The notes under the pieces are model-generated. The model had not been told where the DNA came from, did no database searches, and saw nothing but the letters and a program-made list of their open reading frames with translations. 64,000 bases of DNA, taken from NCBI GenBank assembly GCA_023475265.1, contig JAMCWE010000102.1:1-64000 (forward strand). Reading direction: 5' to 3'. The position numbers and the translations under genes were made by a program. The stretch is from Bacteroidota bacterium. GTDB taxonomy: Bacteria; Bacteroidota; Ignavibacteria; Ignavibacteriales; Ignavibacteriaceae. The first letter of the stretch is position 1. Each line of letters opens with the position of its first letter. Of this stretch, positions 38,170 to 46,779 are shown piece by piece.

Positions 38170-39990
38170 ATGGTAATTAGTAGAAAATTCTCTTCTTTCA
38201 AGGAAATAATCCAGGCTATGGGATTAGTTTTTGGGGATATTGGCACAAGTCCGATTTATACTTTAACTGTAGTGTATACTTTAACGCCTCCTACTTATGA
38301 AAATATAATTGGAATTTTATCTTTAATATTTTGGACTCTAGTCATGCTGGTTACTGTTGAATATGCATGGCTGGCAATGAGCTTGAGTATTAAAGGTGAA
38401 GGCGGAATAATTGTACTAAAAGAAATATTAACAAGCAGTGTTAAGACAGGGAGGAAAGCTGCCTTTGCTACATTTTTAGGATTTGTAGGAGTTTCATTAT
38501 TAATGGGTGATGGTGTTATAACACCTGCTATAAGTATTTTATCAGCTGTAGAAGGATTGGAATTAATTCCAGGGATAGGCCATATTTCGATTACGACAGT
38601 TATTATTATAACATGCATCATTACTATTTTCCTATTTCTATTTCAATATAAAGGAAGTGATAAAGTTTCATTTACCTTCGGGCCAATAATGCTAATCTGG
38701 TTTTCAGTTCTTTTAATAACCGGGTTGTATTATATTTTTGAAAGTGTAGATGTAATAAAGGCAATAAGTCCATATTACGCAGTAAACTTTATGCTAAAGA
38801 ATGGCATTACTGGAATTTTGGTATTAAGTGAAGTAATTCTTTGTGCAACCGGAGGAGAAGCTTTATATGCTGACATGGGACATTTAGGAAGCAAGCCGAT
38901 AAGACACGCATGGTACTTTGTTTTTTTTGCACTGGTTATAAATTATTTCGGTCAGGGAGCTTTTCTAATTAAACATCATGTAAATAATATTGTTTTATTT
39001 TCGATGTTCAAATCAATCTCGGAAGTGCTATATATACCTATGCTTATTCTTACTCTGCTTGCAACTATTATAGCATCACAAGCAATGATAAGCGCTGTAA
39101 TGTCTTTAATATATCAAGGAATTACTACGCGTGTTTTTCCATTAATGAAGATTAAGTACACTTCTGCTCAATTGAAATCTCAAATTTATATTGGAAGCGT
39201 AAATTGGATTTTGATGATAGCCGTAATATTTATGGTACTGGTATTTCAGAAGTCGGGTAACCTAGCAGCGGCATATGGTTTCGCAGTAACGGCAACGATG
39301 ACAATAAGTGCCACATTTATGATTTGGATATTTAAGATAAAGAAGAATAAAGCTAAGATGTTAATTGCTGTTATTGTATCGATGGTAGATTTCCTTTTCC
39401 TTATTGCAGTCTTTAATAAATTACCGCATGGCGGATATTGGTCAATTATTATAGCAGCAATACCTTTTATAGTAATTCAACTTTGGACAAATGGCGGCAA
39501 TGCTATGCATAAATCATTTAGACCTCTTGCAATAGATATATTTAATGAAAGCTATAACCAGATTTACCAGCAAGGCAATGTATTAAAAGGTACGGCATTA
39601 TATTTTACGCGAAGCTTAGAAGAAGTGCCTCCTTATATTGTTCATTGCATGATAAGATGCAATATTATTTATGAAAAGAATATTTTGATTTCTATACGGA
39701 CGACTGATAGTCCGTATGGAATTGAGTTTAACCAGATAGATAATATTGCCCAAGGATTATCCGGGATACAAATATTAGCAGGTTATCAGGAGATAGTTCA
39801 TATAACTCAATTATTAAAAGAGCATGGAGTTGATGAAAAAGTTATCTTCTATGGAGTCGATGATATTACTACAAATAAAGTATTATTAAAGTTATATGCA
39901 TTCATGAAGACTATTACTCCGGCTTTTGTAAGATTTTATGATCTGCCTTATAATAAATTACATGGAGTTGTTACGAGGCTGGAACTTTAG
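38170..39990 (+). CDS. kup: potassium uptake protein, KUP family
   Basis: 606-aa K+/H+ symporter with about 12 helices followed by a C-terminal cytoplasmic domain of about 150 residues. The signature near the start is MGLVFGDIGTSPIYTL. Other marks are SLSIKGEGGIIVLKEI, SLLMGDGVITPAISILSAVEGLE, and CATGGEALYADMGHLGSKPIRHAW. The C-terminal domain includes LKGTALYFTRSLEEVPPYIVHCM. Somewhat shorter than E. coli Kup, but complete. Confidence 0.93.
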   Translation: MVISRKFSSFKEIIQAMGLVFGDIGTSPIYTLTVVYTLTPPTYENIIGILSLIFWTLVMLVTVEYAWLAMSLSIKGEGGIIVLKEILTSSVKTGRKAAFATFLGFVGVSLLMGDGVITPAISILSAVEGLELIPGIGHISITTVIIITCIITIFLFLFQYKGSDKVSFTFGPIMLIWFSVLLITGLYYIFESVDVIKAISPYYAVNFMLKNGITGILVLSEVILCATGGEALYADMGHLGSKPIRHAWYFVFFALVINYFGQGAFLIKHHVNNIVLFSMFKSISEVLYIPMLILTLLATIIASQAMISAVMSLIYQGITTRVFPLMKIKYTSAQLKSQIYIGSVNWILMIAVIFMVLVFQKSGNLAAAYGFAVTATMTISATFMIWIFKIKKNKAKMLIAVIVSMVDFLFLIAVFNKLPHGGYWSIIIAAIPFIVIQLWTNGGNAMHKSFRPLAIDIFNESYNQIYQQGNVLKGTALYFTRSLEEVPPYIVHCMIRCNIIYEKNILISIRTTDSPYGIEFNQIDNIAQGLSGIQILAGYQEIVHITQLLKEHGVDEKVIFYGVDDITTNKVLLKLYAFMKTITPAFVRFYDLPYNKLHGVVTRLEL

Positions 39991-40069
39991 TATAGAAGAT
40001 GTGTATTATATCGTATGTTGAAAATTTCATTTGTTAAAATTAATTATACATTCAAATTGAGATAAGCTT

Positions 40070-40774
40070 ATGAAAAAAGAACTGTTGATCTTTGGAGCTT
40101 ACGGGGCATTAGGATTAGGAGTCACCAAGACTTTAATTAAAAAAGATTTTGATAAAGTTTATCTTTTTGGTTCAAATGCTAGTAAGAATAAGGAATTATT
40201 TATGGAACCTAATATTGAAAATATTGACACTGAGGATTTATCAAATGAGAATAATGTAATTAAAGCAATGCAGTCAGTTAAGCCTGGGAATGAAAAACTG
40301 TTTTTCTTATTCAGTGCTATTGGGGGATTTACTGGTGGAAAGTTTCTGTGGGATACTGAGGAATCCGAATGGAATAAGATGATGGATATGAATCTTAAAT
40401 CAAGTTTTTTATTGGCGAAACATTTTGCAAAATTAGTGCATGATTCGGCAGGAGGATCTATTTGTTTTACTGCGGCATATACAGGTATGCATGCTGAGAC
40501 AAAAAAAAGCGCATACGGGATTTCGAAAAGTGCTCTGATACATTTAATGAAAACTTTAGCTCTAGAAGGGAAAGCCATAAATTTAAGCGCGAATGTTATT
40601 GCCCCAAACATTATTGATACTCCGGCTAATAGAGAATGGATGAGTAATGGAGATTATTCTAAATGGACTAAACCTGAGGAAATAGGAGAACTGGTTTGGA
40701 GCATGTTTCATAATTATAATTTTATGACTGGGAATGTAATTGAACTGGTGGAAAGATTTGATGTAAAAACATAA
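40070..40774 (+). CDS. short-chain dehydrogenase/reductase
   Basis: 234-aa NAD(P)-dependent Rossmann enzyme of unknown substrate. The nucleotide-binding glycine pattern is GAYGALGLGVTKTL. The catalytic Tyr and Lys are in SAYGISKSALIHLMKTLA, and the serine position lies in GGSICFTAAYTGMHA. NVIAPNIIDTPANREWM follows. Genome neighbours give no clue about the substrate. It could be an acyl-carrier, sugar or pteridine reductase. Confidence 0.8.
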   Translation: MKKELLIFGAYGALGLGVTKTLIKKDFDKVYLFGSNASKNKELFMEPNIENIDTEDLSNENNVIKAMQSVKPGNEKLFFLFSAIGGFTGGKFLWDTEESEWNKMMDMNLKSSFLLAKHFAKLVHDSAGGSICFTAAYTGMHAETKKSAYGISKSALIHLMKTLALEGKAINLSANVIAPNIIDTPANREWMSNGDYSKWTKPEEIGELVWSMFHNYNFMTGNVIELVERFDVKT

Positions 40775-41182
40775 ATGTGTAGATGAATGAAGAAAAAATA
40801 TCTGATTGAAGTAATCGAGTAAAACGAAAAACGTTTTAATAAGTTAGATTTATAAAATATAATTGTTCTTGATTGACAATAATAAAATATTTTGAGAAGT
40901 TAAACACTGATATTTGAACTGGATTGAAAAAACTGGGGATTAACTACAGACTTTCATTCCATTATTCCTTCATATTAAGTAAATATTTAGCTAGGATTTG
41001 AGCGAATGGTCTCGTGCTTATAAATTGCATTTTAATTAAGCGGCTGGTGTTCATTCAAAATAGATAGTTCGTTAAAGCAGCTTAATAGTTTTTAATTTAT
41101 CTGTATATAGCAGGGATAAAATCTAGTTACATAGTTTCCCCGCTTCAAAACAATTTATTAAACACAAAAGAAAGGTAAAGCT
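40775..41182. other. intergenic region, no gene seen
   Basis: About 400 AT-rich bases that separate core genes from the accessory region. A small palindrome TAAAACG-AAAAA-CGTTTTA occurs near 40820. A weak ribosome site (AGAAAGGTAAAG) precedes the next gene. I found no RNA gene. Confidence 0.4.
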
Positions 41183-41743
41183 ATGAGCCCGCATGTAATT
41201 TTCTGGATAGTATTTCTGGTATTGTTATTTTTAGTTATCTACTTCAATATAAAATACAGCTTATTGAAGGACCTAAGCACTGCCGACCGCAAACCTTACA
41301 GCTTTTCACGTGTTCAGCTTGCATGGTGGAGCGTAATTATACTTTCTTCGCTAATCAGCATACTTTTTTTCAAGGGGGTTATTCCGACATTTGATACCTC
41401 TACTATTATCCTGCTTGGAATAAGCGCTGCCACAACTGCAACGGGGCGCATCATCGATGACTCCGATAAGTCTAAAGACATTTTAAGAATTCAAAATCAG
41501 AACAGCGAAAACTTTATCCTGGATATATTATCCGATTCAAACGGAGTAAGCATACACCGCTTCCAGACAGTTGTTTTCAATTTGGCATTCGGAATCTGGT
41601 TTATATGTACAGTGCTATATAATCTTGATCATTTAACAGGCAGTGTAAATAACATTATCCCGGTAGTGGTTGAAAATAATTTAATTCTTTTGGGCTTAAG
41701 CTCCGGTACTTATGCTGCGATAAAGACAACGGAAAATAAATAA
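41183..41743 (+). CDS. conserved four-helix membrane protein of unknown function
   Basis: 186-aa inner-membrane protein with helices at about residues 4-24, 48-66, 72-90 and 135-185. It is built from two similar halves. Each has an F-x-R-x-Q motif before a helix (SFSRVQLAWWSVII, HRFQTVVFNLAFGIW) and then a leucine-rich ILLG(I/L)S segment ending in a small-residue turn (GISAATTATG, GLSSGTYAAI). I recall similar proteins of unknown function with RxQ...W and ALMGISxGT motifs in many bacteria. First gene of the accessory group. Confidence 0.6.
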   Translation: MSPHVIFWIVFLVLLFLVIYFNIKYSLLKDLSTADRKPYSFSRVQLAWWSVIILSSLISILFFKGVIPTFDTSTIILLGISAATTATGRIIDDSDKSKDILRIQNQNSENFILDILSDSNGVSIHRFQTVVFNLAFGIWFICTVLYNLDHLTGSVNNIIPVVVENNLILLGLSSGTYAAIKTTENK

Positions 41744-41808
41744 TAATGAGTTAAGTAATGTTCGAATATTAAATTATTTAAATTACTCCAATTATTTAAG
41801 GATACATT

Positions 41809-42693
41809 ATGATAACTTTTACAAGGGATATGGCAATTGATGTTGTTAAAAAAGCTTTGCATTCGGTTGCGGACTTTAACAATTCGGCAGATGTAACCAA
41901 ATTCTCATTTAAAAACTTCCAAGATTACCATAAAAATACTTTTATGGTGTCATTAAAAAAAGAAATATTAAATATAAGAGGAAGCGATTATTATTTTGAT
42001 GTGCCCTTGAATCCTGATAATATTAATAATTGGTCGACTACTAATGATTGCATTAATTATTTATTTCAATATACATCCAGATTTCCGGGAAAGTTTCAAG
42101 AATCTGAAAATATTGGAAAAAATAAGATTGTAAGTACTGAAGAATTAAAAAGGAAATCTAAAATAAACTTAATGGATCTAATTAATGAAGGTGAGAATTT
42201 CCATATCGAGTTTAAATCTTCATTGCGATGGGACTATAAAGAAGCTAAAATGAATAAATCTTTGGAATTCGAAGTTATTAGGTCTGTGGCGGCATTTTTA
42301 AATTCTGAAGGAGGATATCTATTAATCGGAGTAGATGATAATAAAAAAATCTTAGGATTAGAAAAAGACTTTTCTACTCTTCAAAAGAATAGCTGTGACG
42401 GATTCCAGTTACATTTTAATAATTTGCTAAATACACAATTTGGAAAAAACATTCACCAATTCATAAGAATTTACTTTAATCCCATCGATGGTAAAACAGT
42501 CTGTCTTGTAAAAATATTAAAGAGTACCATTCCTCAATTTTTGAAAAAAGAGAAGGAATTATTTACGATAAGAATAAATGGTGCGTCTCAGAATTTAAAT
42601 ACAAAAGAAGCAGTAGAATACGCAGTAACACATTGGCGTCCCAAAGTTATTATTAATTCCCAGAATAAAAATATATATCTACGATTAAAATAA
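41809..42693 (+). CDS. AlbA_2 (Schlafen-like) domain protein with an N-terminal ACP-like domain
   Basis: 294 aa. Residues 1-95 are a small helical domain almost duplicated in the next gene. Residues about 120-260 form an AlbA_2 domain, recognised by FHIEFKSSLRWDY, EVIRSVAAFLNSEGGYLLIGVDDN and a final FTIRINGASQNL. AlbA_2 is found in transcription regulators and Schlafen-like nucleases. The Glu of EFKSS and the N-x-x-G-G-x-L-x-I-G-V core are present. The N-terminal domain looks like an acyl-carrier-protein fold by pattern (helix, F-x-x-x-x-DY, DVPLNPDNINNW, helix ending NYL), but has Tyr where ACP has the phosphopantetheine Ser. Confidence 0.65.
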   Translation: MITFTRDMAIDVVKKALHSVADFNNSADVTKFSFKNFQDYHKNTFMVSLKKEILNIRGSDYYFDVPLNPDNINNWSTTNDCINYLFQYTSRFPGKFQESENIGKNKIVSTEELKRKSKINLMDLINEGENFHIEFKSSLRWDYKEAKMNKSLEFEVIRSVAAFLNSEGGYLLIGVDDNKKILGLEKDFSTLQKNSCDGFQLHFNNLLNTQFGKNIHQFIRIYFNPIDGKTVCLVKILKSTIPQFLKKEKELFTIRINGASQNLNTKEAVEYAVTHWRPKVIINSQNKNIYLRLK

Positions 42694-42719
42694 ATTGATT
42701 TAATCAAATTGGAGGCAGT

Positions 42720-43025
42720 ATGATAGACTTTACAAGGCAAATAGCAATTGAAGTTGTTAAAAAAGCTTTGCATTCTGTTGCGGACTTTAATGACACGGCT
42801 GATGTAACAGTATTTACGTTTGCTCATTTTCTGGATTATCATAAAACTACTTTCATGTCGTCCTTAAAACAAGAAGTGTTAAACATTAAAGGTGATGATT
42901 ATTATTTTGATGTGCCACTAAACCCTGATGATATTAATAATTGGCAGACTATAAACGACTGCATAAATTATTTATTGCAGTATACTGCAAGGTATCCGGG
43001 ACAAACCGGGAGACTTCAATTATGA
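42720..43025 (+). CDS. stand-alone ACP-like domain, duplicate of the AlbA_2 protein N-terminus
   Basis: 101-aa protein that matches residues 1-95 of the preceding gene nearly throughout (KKALHSVADFN, YYFDVPLNPD(D/N)INNW, NDCINYL). GGAGG lies five bases before its ATG. The region between DVTVF and NINDCINYL resembles the ACP helix 2 to helix 4 segment in spacing. The expected DSL is DYH, so no prosthetic group is likely. The stop overlaps the next start as ATGA. A carrier-like docking domain is my inference only. Confidence 0.6.
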   Translation: MIDFTRQIAIEVVKKALHSVADFNDTADVTVFTFAHFLDYHKTTFMSSLKQEVLNIKGDDYYFDVPLNPDDINNWQTINDCINYLLQYTARYPGQTGRLQL

Positions 43026-44194
43026 GAACAATTTTTTTCTTATTTCTAATTGTTATTCAATTCAATTTATTCGCACAGTCTAATGAAGTTACAAAGGTTG
43101 AAGTAAAAATAAATACTTATAGTTCTTCGTGTATTTATTATTATATTTTTTTTAGGGATAAAATGGATGAAGATAAGACGTTCCAAGATATAACTAAATA
43201 CAAGGTTGAACTTGTAAGATTAACTGACGGGACAAAAGTGGATAGTACTACATGTAAGATAGGTATTAACCCGAATTCAATTTCGTTTAGCGTAAATTTA
43301 ATAAATTCTAATAAGGAACTAATTGAAAAAATATTTTCAAAGGATTTCCCTACATATTTATCCGTATCCGAACCGGTAATCATATATATGCCCGGCGGAA
43401 AGGAACCATTCGTGCTTACGCAGGATAAATTAAAAGAATTAACATTATCGACAAAAAATTTAACAGATGACCAAAAGCAGATTTTAATTAATAATATTAA
43501 TCAAAACGCACCTGAGTTTAGAAACAAGATCAGCTTTTCTAAAAGTGTAAACGGCAGCGATTCTACTCAAAATGAATACATCGCAGAGTTTGATATTCAG
43601 AAGCCGTTCTTAAGCGATTTGACAGGCTCTTATTTTTATTACAAAATAAAAGGTAGAGTAAGTACATTTGAGCAGAACCCATTAAACTCTATTGAAGCTT
43701 ATATAATTTACAATATTCAAGATCATCTATATTTTGAAGCCGGAAGGATAGGACCGCAAAAGTTCGATGTAAATTCATTACGCGCAAATCTCGGCTATGA
43801 AACTTTAATTCCGAATTTAATTGATCTGACGGGAGGAAAACCGAGATTCCGCTTAAAGCCGGATATTAAATTCGGGTTAGCTTACCAGCAAAACTTTCAG
43901 AGCAATAATCCTTTTGAAAACAAGGAAGGAAACCTGCTGTTATTTGCAAACGGATATTATTACATACCGGTGCTTGATAAGTTTGCAATAATAGCCGAGG
44001 GTGAAGCACGATATTCGGATAAGTTTTATAACGGCGATAAATTTATTTTTAATTATTCTCTTACTTTCGGATACGAAACTCCGTTAAACGATCTTAAAGT
44101 TCTGTTCCAGGTTATTAATGGTAAGAATGAAGTTAATCTTGGAGGAGCGACCTCATATTCTTTGGGACTGCTGTTGAATTTTATTCCGTTTTAA
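43022..44194 (+). CDS. putative outer-membrane beta-barrel protein
   Basis: 390-aa exported protein. Start ATG 43022 is chosen because it overlaps the previous stop and gives a clean signal peptide (TIFFLFLIVIQFNLFAQS). Residues about 25-180 look like a soluble domain. From about 200 on there are alternating amphipathic strands with aromatic ends (YFYYKIKGRV, LYFEAGRIGP, GNLLLFANGYYYIPV, FIFNYSLTFGYET) and a terminal SYSLGLLLNFIPF, where the final Phe fits a barrel insertion signal. No family recognised. Confidence 0.65.
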   Translation: MRTIFFLFLIVIQFNLFAQSNEVTKVEVKINTYSSSCIYYYIFFRDKMDEDKTFQDITKYKVELVRLTDGTKVDSTTCKIGINPNSISFSVNLINSNKELIEKIFSKDFPTYLSVSEPVIIYMPGGKEPFVLTQDKLKELTLSTKNLTDDQKQILINNINQNAPEFRNKISFSKSVNGSDSTQNEYIAEFDIQKPFLSDLTGSYFYYKIKGRVSTFEQNPLNSIEAYIIYNIQDHLYFEAGRIGPQKFDVNSLRANLGYETLIPNLIDLTGGKPRFRLKPDIKFGLAYQQNFQSNNPFENKEGNLLLFANGYYYIPVLDKFAIIAEGEARYSDKFYNGDKFIFNYSLTFGYETPLNDLKVLFQVINGKNEVNLGGATSYSLGLLLNFIPF

Positions 44195-44210
44195 ATTTGA
44201 AGTACAGACT

Positions 44211-44244
44211 AAAGATGACATCTTTTCCTAAAGATGTCATCTTT
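44211..44244. repeat. double-palindrome hairpin, left of transposase
   Basis: AAAGATGACATCTTT, loop TCCT, then AAAGATGTCATCTTT: a perfect 15-bp stem. Each 15-base arm is itself a palindrome around its middle base. An in-frame ATG (44234) of the transposase frame falls inside the right arm. Confidence 0.92.
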
Positions 44245-44260
44245 AAGAGTGAAAGAAACT

Positions 44261-44845
44261 ATGAAAAAGTTAGATTACCACACTCCATTATACAAAGACT
44301 GTATATACCATATTTACAACCGTGCAAACGGAAAGGAGAAAATATTTTTTACCGAAGAAAATTATATTTATTTCTTAAAACAATATGCAAAGTATATGGG
44401 TGGACTGGTAGATACCTTTGCATTTTGTCAGCTGTCAAATCATTTCCATTTATTAGTAAGAATAAAAACAGACAAACTTAAATTAATTAGTGAGGGTTTT
44501 AGGAAATTCTTCATTTCATATTCAATGTCTATAAATAAGCAGGAAAAAAGGAGCGGTAATTTGTTCCAGAGGAATTATAAGCGGAAGATTATAGAGGATA
44601 AAAAATATTTTTTAGCCGCGGTATATTATATACACGCAAACCCTGTGCATCACGGGATAGTAAAAGATTTTAGAAATTATAAATACAGTTCATATAATTC
44701 ATTGATAGGAGATAAGGGTACTAAGCTTAAAAGAGATGAAGTATTAGAACTATTCGGAGGTAAAGAACAATTTATAAATTATCATTCTGAATTTAGGAAA
44801 GGCGGGTTAATGGATAATCCCATTATCGAGGATGATGAAAGATGA
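44261..44845 (+). CDS. Y1/IS200-like transposase of the REP-associated (RAYT) type
   Basis: 194-aa HUH single-strand transposase. Start ATG 44261 (MKKLDYHTPLYKDCIYHIYN) is preferred over ATG 44234, which lies in the hairpin. The HUH motif is LSNHFHLLVR (about residue 62). The downstream catalytic-tyrosine helix lies in the segment around FLAAVYYIHANPVHHGIV, a hallmark of the RAYT group. Its stop TGA is formed by the right flanking hairpin. RAYT enzymes are known to act on short palindromic repeats beside their genes; here both ends carry the same one. Confidence 0.85.
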   Translation: MKKLDYHTPLYKDCIYHIYNRANGKEKIFFTEENYIYFLKQYAKYMGGLVDTFAFCQLSNHFHLLVRIKTDKLKLISEGFRKFFISYSMSINKQEKRSGNLFQRNYKRKIIEDKKYFLAAVYYIHANPVHHGIVKDFRNYKYSSYNSLIGDKGTKLKRDEVLELFGGKEQFINYHSEFRKGGLMDNPIIEDDER

Positions 44846-44871
44846 CATCTTTTCCTAAAGATGTCATCTTT
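44838..44871. repeat. double-palindrome hairpin, right of transposase
   Basis: Identical over all 34 bases to 44211-44244 (same arms and TCCT loop), in the same orientation. The transposase stop codon (44843-44845) lies in its first arm. Four bases later array B starts. Confidence 0.92.
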
Positions 44872-44875
44872 CTAT

Positions 44876-45190
44876 TTAAGAAGCCAACTGCTGACAGTTG
44901 TATGCAATCGCCGGGATGCCGTAAGCCGACTGTAACTTGCTGTATGCTATCGCCGGAGAGATTGAAGCCGGCTGCATTATGTTGTAAACCACCGCCGTTA
45001 ATATTGAAGCTAAAGGCGGAAGGTTGGAAGCCATCGCCGGGTAGTTGGAAATCATCGCCATGTGATTGGAAGCTAACATAATGTGATTGGAAGGCATCAC
45101 CGTATCGTTGGAAACCGGAAGCGAAACGCTGGAAGCAATCTTCTATTGCTGGATATTAAAAGAAAGATGCTGGAAATCAAAAGAAGATGG
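44876..45190. repeat. degenerate tandem array with 21-bp period (array B)
   Basis: Fifteen consecutive 21-base units with starts at 44876, 44897, 44918 and so on to 45170. The typical unit begins gttggaagccatcgccgg. Early units alternate in pairs, so units two apart (42 bp) resemble each other more than neighbours do. The final two units drift to purine-rich sequence. No unit changes length. A plus-strand frame stays open for about two thirds of the array and then stops. The consensus is unrelated to array A. I do not consider it coding. Confidence 0.85.
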
Positions 45191-45332
45191 TTTGACGTAA
45201 GTTGCCTGCTCGCCGAAGCTATCTGAATAAAATTTTTTGGATAGGAAAATTAGTGCAGGCGGGTTGTTTGGAATTTATTGTTTGTCATTCATAGTCATTC
45301 ATTGTTTTTAAATTACTGGTTGAACTTTGATT

Positions 45333-45858
45333 TGCAACTGCCCACTAACAACTATTTACTGCTGGAGACTTCTGAAAAATTCAAAATGTCATTCCCGTGA
45401 AAACGCATAGGCGTCAACTTAAGGCGCGAGGAATTAAATTGTTTTAAGTAAATATTGTGTTAAAACCTAAATAATATTAAAGGAAATGTTGTTGGTGGGC
45501 AGTTGCAAAATGCAAAGATATATTTGAAAAATAAGTCTCTCCCTTGTAAGGGAGAGATTAGAGAGAGTTCAAAAGGATAATCAGGCCAACGAACTCATTC
45601 CCACCCTTCTCTTAAAAAACGAAGGTCTTATTAGCAGGAAAAACTTTAACATTATCATTCTGACAACTAATAACATTAAAAAGAGTTCCGGCATTAAAAA
45701 GTAAAATTAAGTTGACGCTAATGCGTGAAAACGGGAATCCATTGATTATGAACGAGATTCCCACCCCGCCTTGCCCGCTTCGCCGAATCGAGGCGAGCCC
45801 AGTCGGGCAGGTTTTGTGGGAATGACAACTTAGTATATAATCTATTTTTCAGAAGTCT
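45333..45858. repeat. nested inverted-repeat element without genes
   Basis: Three interleaved inverted pairs: 45333-45352 with 45488-45507 (19 of 20), 45366-45380 with 45844-45858 (15 of 15), and 45411-45422 with 45707-45718 (12 of 12). TGTCATTCCC near 45387 is also inverted near the right end. A 10-bp hairpin (TCTCTCCCTT...) sits at 45536-45557, and a G+C-rich palindromic patch covers 45771-45822. No open frame. It looks like several miniature palindromic elements inserted into one another. Confidence 0.6.
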
Positions 45859-45871
45859 ATGCTGATTATTT

Positions 45872-45925
45872 TAGGCTGAAAGCTGACCGCTGAAAGCTAA
45901 AAGCTAAATACTGAAAGCCAAAAGG
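45872..45925. repeat. gctgaaagct-type degenerate repeats
   Basis: Successive variants of gctgaaagct and gctaaaagct with a period of about ten bases. One of several such short-word stretches in the accessory region. Confidence 0.5.
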
Positions 45926-46051
45926 TTTTAGTCGCCACTGTATGTTGGTGTATTTCCAGGAGTAATATAGAAAGGAGAATGGTGTTATAGAAAGCGAAGG
46001 CTCATCTTTTCCGGGGTGAGCGGCATAAACCTGATCCATCGGAGGAATGTT

Positions 46052-46765
46052 ATGAATAACAAATTCATAAACACGTATCAAGCTCATAAACGCATCAACG
46101 ATCTTTTTGATGAAAAGAAAGAAGTAGTCGATAGCATTCCGGCATTTAGGAGATATGCAGATATATTCAGTGCAAACCTAAAGGCAATTGAGCAGAAAGA
46201 AAGCGGTCATAAAGACCTGACCGAAGGTAAAACCGATGTTAAGGCTGAAGCGCGGCATGATTTAATTGCAGCAATTGTTAAAGTCGCTGATGCGGAAAAC
46301 AATTACGCATCCGAAAATAATTTGGTTGAGCTCGAAGCCAAGAGCAATCTAACTGAATCTACTTTACGGAACATGCGTGATACCCAACTAGGCGAAAAAG
46401 CGAAAGCTGTATTAGATCTTTCAGCCGGTATAGAAGCTGGTCTAATCGACCACGGTTTGAAGGCTGAAAAGCTGGAAGCCGCTAAAGCCTGTCTCACTGC
46501 ATACAACGGGTCAATTACTTCAAGGGACCTTGGAGAGAACCTCAGCGTAGCAGTAACCAAGAGCGTAGCTCAATTAATGAGCGAAGACAGTTCAATTGTA
46601 TTGGACAGATTTCGCCGTTATGTCGGGAACCTCGAGGATGAACAACCCGAGTTCTGCGCCCGTTATCATGTTGCCAAGCGCGTGATAAACCTGGGCGGAG
46701 GGCATAAGGGTAATGACGGAGGCGGTGATAATCCGCCGCCGGATACTCCAACAGACCCGGCTTAA
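46052..46765 (+). CDS. helical hypothetical protein with Gly/Pro-rich tail
   Basis: 237-aa protein starting at ATG 46052, with GGAGGAATG just upstream; an in-frame ATG at 46016 lacks a ribosome site. Residues 1-205 are almost entirely charged amphipathic helices (DKK, KAEARHDLIAAIVKVADAENNYA, KAEKLEAAKACLTAY), with no signal peptide or membrane helix. The last about 25 residues are a disordered Gly/Asn then Pro/Asp tail (GGGDNPPPDTPTDPA). No family recognised. G+C is higher than in flanking genes. A solitary copy of the transposase hairpin begins 15 bases after its stop. Confidence 0.55.
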   Translation: MNNKFINTYQAHKRINDLFDEKKEVVDSIPAFRRYADIFSANLKAIEQKESGHKDLTEGKTDVKAEARHDLIAAIVKVADAENNYASENNLVELEAKSNLTESTLRNMRDTQLGEKAKAVLDLSAGIEAGLIDHGLKAEKLEAAKACLTAYNGSITSRDLGENLSVAVTKSVAQLMSEDSSIVLDRFRRYVGNLEDEQPEFCARYHVAKRVINLGGGHKGNDGGGDNPPPDTPTDPA

Positions 46766-46779
46766 CGATTATATTAATT

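Noticed and set aside
44842-45081. Open plus-strand frame across array B starting in the hairpin
   Set aside because: The start lies in the palindrome arm, the frame stops in mid-array while the repeats continue, and the composition is just translated repeat.
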